A model generated the notes under the pieces. The model saw nothing but the letters and a program-made list of their open reading frames with translations. It made no database searches and was not told the DNA's origin. From Anaerolinea sp. (GTDB taxonomy: Bacteria > Chloroflexota > Anaerolineae > JAAEKA01), in contig JACSRL010000334.1 of assembly GCA_014879765.1 (NCBI GenBank), positions 1-6,923 on the forward strand: a DNA stretch of 6,923 bases. Reading direction: 5' to 3'. Each line of letters begins with the position of its first letter. Within the stretch, counting starts at the first letter, position 1. Positions 1-4,532 of the stretch are shown here, one piece after another. The translations under genes and the position numbers were made by a program.

Positions 1-2278
1 GGGTCGGCGTGGGGGGCGCCAGCGAGACGGCATAGGTAAAAACCAAGCGCGGCCGGATCGCGGGGTCCGCGTTCTCGCTGGAGGCGAAATCGTAGTTGAC
101 GCCGCCGCTGCCGCTGCCTCCCTTGATCGCCAGGCCGTGGTTGGCCTGGCTGCCGGCGTTCCACTCAGCCAGCGCCTGGGTCACGTCGAAACGCTCCCAG
201 ACCTTGACCTCGTCCAGCCGTTGTTGGGAGAGCAAGACGCCGCTGCGGTCCGACGGGATGCCGTTGGCGCCGGGCGTCGTCCACAGCACCGAGTTGGTCG
301 CGCGGTTCCAGGTCGCCTGCTCCTCCCCCCAGTTGCGGCGCAGCGCATAGGCGCCGGCATCGAGCCAGTTGGTCTCGTTGGAGCGGGAGTTGACGTACAG
401 CTCCAGATAGCCCGCGACGATGGTCGCCTGGCTGGGTATGACGCCGGTCAGATCGAACTTGAGCAGCGGCGCCCACTCGTCGTTGGGCCGCACCGAGACG
501 CGCGTCAGCGTGCCATAGTTGGCATCGGCGCTCCAACTGCTGAGGTAGGTGTCGCTGAGGCCGTTGTAGCCATTGCTGCCCGGCTGCAAGACGACGCGCA
601 CCTGTTGGACGGTGTTGAGCCGCTTGAGGTTGACGAAGTGAAAGGTGTCGTCGCCGTCGCCGTTGTTGTAGATGCGGAAATCGCTGCCGCCTGCCTGGCG
701 ATTGCCGAAATAGGCGTTGTTCAGCACCTGCGTCACGGTGCGCCACTGGCCGCTGTTCTGCTTCTGCACCGTGAAGCCCAGCGCGTAGGGGTCGTTGAGC
801 GCGTCATATTCCAGACGCCAGCTTCCCGTGCCCTGGTCCAGATAGGTCACAGTGAGGCTGATCGCGTTGCTGCCGCCCATCACGTAGCCATCGTCCACGT
901 TGAAGTACATGTAGGGGTTGCTGGCGCCGTCGGTGCGCCGCGCGTAGCGCCCCCGCATGTCGCTGGTCACATTCCACAGCGGCACGGTCGCGCCGCCGGC
1001 AACGCTGTTGTTCTGGTAGAGCCAGAAGTTGAAGTTGCCCCGCTGTGGGTACCAGGTGGACACCGGCTCGCGCAGCACGGTCCAGACCGAGGGCGTGTCC
1101 TGCACTGTGCGGCCCAGGTAGAGGTTGGAGAAATTCCACAGGCTCTTCTCGAAGGGGGTCGCGCTGGTCAGCAGGTCCCACTTGGCCACAAAATAGGCCG
1201 GGTGTTTGTCCAGCGCGTTGAGAATCGCCCAGTAGACATTCGATTCAGTCTCCAGTCCATCGCGGTAGATCTCCCAGGCCAGCGGGCCGGCCGTGTTGGG
1301 GAAGGAGAGCATGGCGTCATACTGGCCGGCGCGATAGTCGGTGTGGTTGGGATTGTTGATCACCTGATCGTCGTGGTCCACCAGCAGGCGGTTGTGCTTG
1401 AAGCCAACCCCCTGGCTGCCGGCGTAGTCGGTGAACTCGCGGCGCTCCCAGCGTTGGGTGAAAAAGGGCGCGTGCTGCAACATCAGCGGCTTGTTCTGCC
1501 AGGCCGAGGTGTAGATGTCGGTGATGTCGTTGACCGTCTGCACCCAGCCGTTGGCCGTCAGCCCGTTGGCTGTCAGGCAGGCGTCCAGCTCGTTGTCCAC
1601 GGGGATGGTCTCGCCGAACATGCCGGCGCTGATCTCCACAAAGGCGACGCGCGGATCATTGCCATAGCGCGCGGCCGCGGCGTGGATGAAGCTCGACCAG
1701 GCCTGCTTGTAGCTGATCGACCAGTATTTGGGCACGATGTGGCTTTGGCCGTTGATGGTGCAGGTGACGTAGCCGTTGGGGTGCTGCTGCATGTACCATT
1801 GCGGCAGCCAGGCGCCGCCGCAGCAGAGCCCATCGTAGCTGTTGAAGCGAATCCCCGTCGGCTTGCCCAGCGCCCCCTCAGCATCCAGCCAGGTATCGAC
1901 CAGCGCCCAGTTGTAGACCCCCTGGCTGGTGGTCTCGATGCGGTTCCACTGGAAATTCATCTGGCCGCCCACCACGTAGGGGTATTGCGCCGGATCGGTG
2001 TGCCGCCAGTCCAGGAAGACGTACACCCCGGGGCGGGGCCAAGGGGGAGCGGCCTCGGGATCAGATTCCACCTGGGCTGGCGCGGCGGCCGCGTCGGCTG
2101 ACACCGGTGTGGCGGCCGCGGGACCGGCTTCCGGCTGGGCCGGCGCGGCGGTCGCTTCAACTTGGAAAGGAGGAGCAGAGGAGGAGCGGGCCGAAGCCAC
2201 GGTCCATCCGGTGAGGAGCAACAGGGGAATGGCCAGCGCCAGGCCGGCCAACGCCAGCGATCGTCGCCGTGAGTTCAT
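1..2278 (-). CDS. Secreted glycoside-hydrolase-like protein with DNRLRE domain (partial, cut by left window edge)
   Basis: An uninterrupted minus-strand frame of 759 codons runs from an ATG at 2278 to the window edge with no stop seen, so the C-terminus is missing. The start is fixed by a GAGG ribosome binding site (2292-2289, 10 bases upstream) and a signal peptide: basic MNSRRR, a Leu/Ala-rich core to about residue 27, and a likely cleavage site after ASA. A low-complexity Ala/Pro/Glu stretch follows to about residue 80. Residues ~82-420 look like a TIM-barrel glycosidase. They open with PGVYVFLDWR and hold two candidate acidic catalytic residues, E215 (in FVEISAG, followed by GE at 222-223) and E336 (in GPLAWEIY). 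Residues ~454-572 form a beta-sandwich-like module. Residues ~576-749 match the DNRLRE (CBM96-like) pattern: DTYLSSW at the start, ATWNRA, FDVTQALAEWNAG, and RPRLVFTY at the end. The last residues, APPTPT, begin a Pro/Thr linker. It probably acts outside the cell on polysaccharide. The DNRLRE call is firm; the glycosidase call and its catalytic residues are inference. Confidence 0.82.
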   Translation of the reverse strand, partial: MNSRRRSLALAGLALAIPLLLLTGWTVASARSSSAPPFQVEATAAPAQPEAGPAAATPVSADAAAAPAQVESDPEAAPPWPRPGVYVFLDWRHTDPAQYPYVVGGQMNFQWNRIETTSQGVYNWALVDTWLDAEGALGKPTGIRFNSYDGLCCGGAWLPQWYMQQHPNGYVTCTINGQSHIVPKYWSISYKQAWSSFIHAAAARYGNDPRVAFVEISAGMFGETIPVDNELDACLTANGLTANGWVQTVNDITDIYTSAWQNKPLMLQHAPFFTQRWERREFTDYAGSQGVGFKHNRLLVDHDDQVINNPNHTDYRAGQYDAMLSFPNTAGPLAWEIYRDGLETESNVYWAILNALDKHPAYFVAKWDLLTSATPFEKSLWNFSNLYLGRTVQDTPSVWTVLREPVSTWYPQRGNFNFWLYQNNSVAGGATVPLWNVTSDMRGRYARRTDGASNPYMYFNVDDGYVMGGSNAISLTVTYLDQGTGSWRLEYDALNDPYALGFTVQKQNSGQWRTVTQVLNNAYFGNRQAGGSDFRIYNNGDGDDTFHFVNLKRLNTVQQVRVVLQPGSNGYNGLSDTYLSSWSADANYGTLTRVSVRPNDEWAPLLKFDLTGVIPSQATIVAGYLELYVNSRSNETNWLDAGAYALRRNWGEEQATWNRATNSVLWTTPGANGIPSDRSGVLLSQQRLDEVKVWERFDVTQALAEWNAGSQANHGLAIKGGSGSGGVNYDFASSENADPAIRPRLVFTYAVSLAPPTPT

Positions 2279-2300
2279 TGTTCATTTACCTCGTTGTGGC

Positions 2301-2332
2301 CAGATGAACCGCGCTCAAGCGCGGCTCATCCG
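2301..2332 (-). promoter_or_regulatory. Hairpin immediately upstream of the secreted protein's ribosome binding site
   Basis: Read as minus-strand RNA, positions 2332-2319 pair with 2314-2301 in a 14-bp stem (12 Watson-Crick and 2 G-U pairs) around a UUGA loop. Both wobbles suit RNA from the minus strand; on the plus strand they would be A-C mismatches. The stem ends 8 bases before the GAGG ribosome binding site. No T-run follows it, so it is not an ordinary terminator. It could set translation efficiency or protect the 5' end of the message. That role is inference. Confidence 0.55.
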
Positions 2333-2368
2333 GGCGGCGATCTTGTCAGGATCGTGCTAAAGATTGTA

Positions 2369-2457
2369 AGATTTCGGCTGTCGCAGCCACAAGGCTGGAA
2401 TGCTTCTTCAGCGCGTCGAGCAGCGTTTCGTCGGGCAGGCGGCGACTTCCGAAATCT
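2369..2457 (-). promoter_or_regulatory. Structured 5' leader: 20-nt inverted repeat closing an 89-nt domain
   Basis: The two 20-base arms, 2457-2438 and 2388-2369 on the minus strand, are complementary at 17 of 20 positions: 9 bp (AGATTTCGG with CCGAAATCT), a 2x2 internal loop, 5 bp (GTCGC with GCGAC), a 1x1 mismatch, then 3 bp (GCC with GGC). They enclose 49 bases. The predicted start site of the minus-strand promoter (about 2463) lies only six bases before the first arm, so the domain would begin almost at the 5' end of the transcript. The 3' arm can instead fold on itself as GGCTG-CGA-CAGCC (2388-2376), giving two exclusive states. I recognise no known riboswitch or RNA family. A MITE-like inverted-repeat element is an alternative, but no flanking target duplication is visible. 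Confidence 0.5.
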
Positions 2458-2469
2458 CTGCGCAATGCG

Positions 2470-2498
2470 ATTCTAACCAACTTTTGACGATAAGTCAA
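2470..2498 (-). promoter_or_regulatory. Sigma-70-type promoter for the secreted protein
   Basis: On the minus strand, TTGACT (2498-2493) and TAGAAT (2475-2470) are separated by exactly 17 bases. The boxes match the vegetative consensus at 5 of 6 positions each. The start site would fall near 2463, giving a leader of about 185 bases before the ATG at 2278. The region is less GC-rich than the flanking genes, as expected for a promoter. Confidence 0.65.
2484..2498. promoter_or_regulatory. Possible operator: TTGAC-N5-GTCAA dyad
   Basis: A perfect 5-bp inverted repeat with a 5-bp centre covers the -35 box of the minus-strand promoter. Its centre (2491) lies about 28 bases upstream of the predicted minus-strand start and about 52 upstream of the plus-strand start. 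A dimeric regulator bound here could block the secreted protein's promoter and contact polymerase at the exporter promoter. The short arms make chance possible, and one arm is itself the -35 hexamer. Confidence 0.3.
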
Positions 2499-2527
2499 TG
2501 GGAAATCAGTACTAAACCCGACACGCA

Positions 2528-2536
2528 TGGTATAAT
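2528..2536 (+). promoter_or_regulatory. Extended -10 promoter for the ABC exporter operon (leaderless start)
   Basis: TGGTATAAT is a perfect extended -10 element (TGn followed by TATAAT at 2531-2536). No good -35 box stands 16-18 bases upstream, which is tolerable for an extended -10. With the last T at -7, position +1 is 2543, the A of the ATPase start codon. The bases between (GCCGCC) contain no ribosome binding site, so the message is predicted to be leaderless. Confidence 0.62.
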
Positions 2537-2542
2537 GCCGCC

Positions 2543-3553
2543 ATGACTGAGCTGGCCATCGAAACCGAACAACTGAGCAAGCAGTTCACCCTGCCGCGCG
2601 GGTGGGGCGAGCTGCTGCGGCCGGGCAAGCGACGCCGCGCCGACGCAGACCGCAGCGTCACCGCCGTGGATGGCGTCACGTTGACAGTGCGTGCAGGGGA
2701 GCTGTACGGCCTGCTGGGCCCCAACGGCGCCGGCAAGACGACGCTGATCAGGCTGCTGTGTACCATGATCGTTCCCAGCAGCGGCCGCGGCAGCATCTTT
2801 GGCATCGACCTGGGCGAGAACAGCCGCATCCGGCAACTGATCGGCATGGCCTCCGGCGACGAACGCAGCTTCTACTGGCGGCTCAGCGGTCGCCAAAACC
2901 TGGAGTTCTTCGGCGTGCTCTGCGGGCTGAGCGAGCAGCAGGCCAGCCGCCGCGCCGGCGAGCTGCTGGGCAAGGTCGATCTGGCCAGCCACGCCGACCG
3001 GCCCTTCCGCACCTACTCCAGCGGCCAGAAACAGCGGCTGAGCATCGCGCGGGCGCTGTTGCACCATCCACGCCTGCTTTTCCTGGACGAGCCGACCCGC
3101 AGCCTGGACCCTACCGCCACGCTGCACCTGCACGAGTTCATCGAGCAGGAGCTGCTGGCCGGCGAGGGGATGACCATTCTGCTGACCACCCATCGCCTGG
3201 ACGAGGCCGCCCGCCTCAGCCAGCGCATCGGCATCATGGCCGGCGGACGCCTGCAAGCGCAGGGAACGCCCGACGAGCTGCGGGCCAGGATGGGCCCCAC
3301 GGCCAGCTATCACCTGCACGTCAGCCAGCTCGCCGGTGAGCCGGCCAGCCTGGCGGCGGATCTGCCGGGGCATCTGCGCGTCCAGCCGGACGGCCAGCCG
3401 GGCCGGTGGCTGCTGGAGCTGGAGGATGCCGACGATGGGGCCGGGCTGGCCGAGCTGCTGCGGCGCATCGTGCTGGCCGGCGGCCAGGTACACAACGTAC
3501 AGCGCCAGCAAGTCTCGCTGGAAGAAGTCTTCACGCGCTTCACCGGCAAATGA
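2543..3553 (+). CDS. ABC-2 type exporter, ATP-binding subunit
   Basis: This 336-residue protein supplies ATP hydrolysis for export, paired with the permease encoded 94 bases downstream. Its nucleotide-binding domain (~5-240) has Walker A GPNGAGKTT (59-67, Lys65), signature YSSGQKQR (158-165), Walker B LLFLDEPT (178-185, catalytic Glu183), D-loop SLD (187-189) and switch His217 in TTHRLDEA. The usual Q-loop Gln is not evident; the segment reads MASGDERSFYWRLSG (102-116), a form seen in some drug or lipid exporter ATPases related to DrrA/CcmA. Residues ~250-336 form the C-terminal domain common in this group (DUF4162-like), ending SLEEVFTRFTGK. All hydrolysis motifs are intact. There is no ribosome binding site, and the ATG coincides with the predicted transcription start. 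The substrate cannot be told from the sequence. Confidence 0.93.
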   Translation: MTELAIETEQLSKQFTLPRGWGELLRPGKRRRADADRSVTAVDGVTLTVRAGELYGLLGPNGAGKTTLIRLLCTMIVPSSGRGSIFGIDLGENSRIRQLIGMASGDERSFYWRLSGRQNLEFFGVLCGLSEQQASRRAGELLGKVDLASHADRPFRTYSSGQKQRLSIARALLHHPRLLFLDEPTRSLDPTATLHLHEFIEQELLAGEGMTILLTTHRLDEAARLSQRIGIMAGGRLQAQGTPDELRARMGPTASYHLHVSQLAGEPASLAADLPGHLRVQPDGQPGRWLLELEDADDGAGLAELLRRIVLAGGQVHNVQRQQVSLEEVFTRFTGK

Positions 3554-3651
3554 CCAACACGCCGGCCCGTCTGAATAGCTTCAGGCATCCCGCGCCGTCA
3601 CGCCACCTTCCGCATTCATCATTCCGCATTCATCATTCATCATTCCTATGA
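3550..3651 (+). CDS. 33-codon ORF linking ATPase and permease through two ATGA overlaps (possible coupling ORF)
   Basis: The ATPase stop lies in ATGA at 3550-3553. That ATG opens a 33-codon frame, starting MTNTPARLNSF, whose TGA (3649-3651) overlaps the permease ATG in a second ATGA at 3648-3651. Ribosomes ending the ATPase could therefore reinitiate, cross the gap and reinitiate at the permease, which has no ribosome binding site of its own. The C-terminal third is written by the heptamer array (HSSFRIHHSSFL). The peptide resembles nothing I know and has no membrane helix or motif, so any role is more likely in coupling than as a protein. The arrangement could be chance. Confidence 0.28.
   Translation: MTNTPARLNSFRHPAPSRHLPHSSFRIHHSSFL
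3608..3647 (+). repeat. Heptamer tandem repeat (TTCNNCA) before the permease start
   Basis: Five consecutive heptamers run from 3608 to 3642. Units 1 and 3 are TTCCGCA; units 2, 4 and 5 are TTCATCA. A partial unit TTCCT then abuts the permease ATG. Equivalently it is a 14-bp unit twice, then one more 7-bp unit. It resembles the short tandemly repeated heptamers known between genes in some cyanobacteria and other bacteria. It occupies the space where the permease ribosome binding site should be. Confidence 0.85.
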
Positions 3652-4448
3652 CTCGCGCCCTGGCCTTCCTGCGCCGCGATCTGCGGCTTCAACTGAGCTA
3701 TCGCTTCGCGTTCCTCTTGCAGATTTCGGGCGTATTCTTCAATCTGCTGGTCTTCTATTTCCTCAGCAAGCTGGTGGGCCCATCGGCCGCGCCCTATCTG
3801 GAGCCGTACGGCGGCGACTACTTCGCCTTTGTCCTGATCGGCCTGGCCTTTTCCGGCTACTTCGGCGTCGGCCTGCAGGGCTTTGCCGGCACCATCCGCG
3901 AGGCGCAAACCACCGGCACGCTGGAGGCCATGCTGCTGACGCCGACCCGCCTTAGCACCATCGTGCTCTCCAGCAGCATCTATGACTACGGCTTTGTCAC
4001 CTTCCAGGTGCTGGTCTACCTGGTGTTGGGCGCGCTCCTGTTCGGCGTGCAGATCAACGGCAATGTGCCGGCCGCGCTGGTGATCCTGGTCTTGACCATC
4101 ATAGCCATGACCGCGGTGGGGATCATCGCGGCCAGCTTCATCATGGTGCTCAAGCGGGGCGATCCGGTGACCTGGCTGTTCAACTCGCTGGGGCTGCTGC
4201 TGGGCGGGGTCTACTACCCGGTCAGCCTGATGCCTGAGTGGCTGCAGACCCTCTCCTGGCTGCTGCCGATCACCTACTCGCTGGATGGCATGCGCCGCGC
4301 GCTGCTGACCGATGCCTCCTTCCAGGAGCTGCTGCCCAACATCGTGGCGCTCTCGATCTTCTCGATCATTCTGGCGCCGCTCAGCCTGGCCATCTTCCGC
4401 CGCGCCGTGTACCGCGCCAAGGTCGATGGCAGCCTGGCGCACTTCTGA
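3648..4448 (+). CDS. ABC-2 type exporter, permease subunit
   Basis: This 266-residue integral membrane protein forms the channel of the exporter with the upstream ATPase. Hydrophobic segments lie at about 20-40, 58-78, 106-134, 142-167, 174-192 and 230-250, matching the six-segment ABC-2 fold, and the N-terminus (RRDLRLQLSYR) is basic. Family signs are GTLEAMLLTPTRL (90-102), in the cytoplasmic part that contacts the ATPase, and the signature stretch beginning GVYYPVSLMPEWL (187-199) and continuing to DGMRRALL (213-220). Length is normal for the family. The only plausible start is the ATG at 3648: its frame has a stop at 3576 and no ATG, GTG or TTG between. No ribosome binding site precedes it, so it probably depends on translation from upstream. 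One permease per ATPase implies a homodimer, unless a second subunit is encoded elsewhere. Confidence 0.93.
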   Translation: MTRALAFLRRDLRLQLSYRFAFLLQISGVFFNLLVFYFLSKLVGPSAAPYLEPYGGDYFAFVLIGLAFSGYFGVGLQGFAGTIREAQTTGTLEAMLLTPTRLSTIVLSSSIYDYGFVTFQVLVYLVLGALLFGVQINGNVPAALVILVLTIIAMTAVGIIAASFIMVLKRGDPVTWLFNSLGLLLGGVYYPVSLMPEWLQTLSWLLPITYSLDGMRRALLTDASFQELLPNIVALSIFSIILAPLSLAIFRRAVYRAKVDGSLAHF

Positions 4449-4460
4449 GCCGCCGGGAGC

Positions 4461-4515
4461 AACAAAACACGGTGCGGCGGCGACGCGTTGCTCAACGCGT
4501 CGCCGCCGCACCGTG
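4461..4515 (-). terminator. Intrinsic terminator between convergent units
   Basis: Positions 4468-4489 and 4494-4515 form a perfect 22-bp, very GC-rich inverted repeat around the loop GCTC. On the minus strand the stem is followed directly by TTTTGTT (4467-4461), the classic layout for ending the C25 peptidase transcript, whose stop codon lies 17 bases before the stem. On the plus strand the stem starts 19 bases after the permease stop but no T-run follows, so it would stop exporter transcription less well, perhaps acting mainly as a 3' end stabiliser. Confidence 0.88.
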
Positions 4516-4532
4516 CGCGCTCAGGACGCCGC

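Noticed and set aside
137..2101. A 654-codon plus-strand open frame opposite the secreted protein.
   Set aside because: Its composition (Val, Ala, Gly, Arg, His, Gln rich, no domain) is that of an antisense shadow in high-GC DNA; the minus-strand frame has a signal peptide and a recognisable domain.
2274..2287. Two TTCATTN heptamers near the secreted protein's start, resembling the array at 3608.
   Set aside because: Only two units, covering the start codon and the spacer before it; similarity to TTCATCA is too short to claim a relation.
2346..2528. A 60-codon minus-strand ORF (start MRVGFSTDF) with a Fis-like helix-turn-helix look near its end (LLDALKKHSSLVAATAEIL).
   Set aside because: It contains the predicted minus-strand promoter and both arms of the structured leader, has no ribosome binding site, and its start lies over the plus-strand -10 region. 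A decayed regulator remnant cannot be excluded, but I do not call a gene.
2495..3511. A 338-codon minus-strand open frame opposite the ABC ATPase.
   Set aside because: It is a Gln/Ala/Leu-rich antisense shadow with no motif; the plus strand carries complete Walker and signature motifs.
4468..4515. Attachment site or inverted repeat of a mobile element.
   Set aside because: The arms are adjacent with a 4-base loop, followed by a T-run on the minus strand between convergent genes, which is fully explained by an intrinsic terminator.
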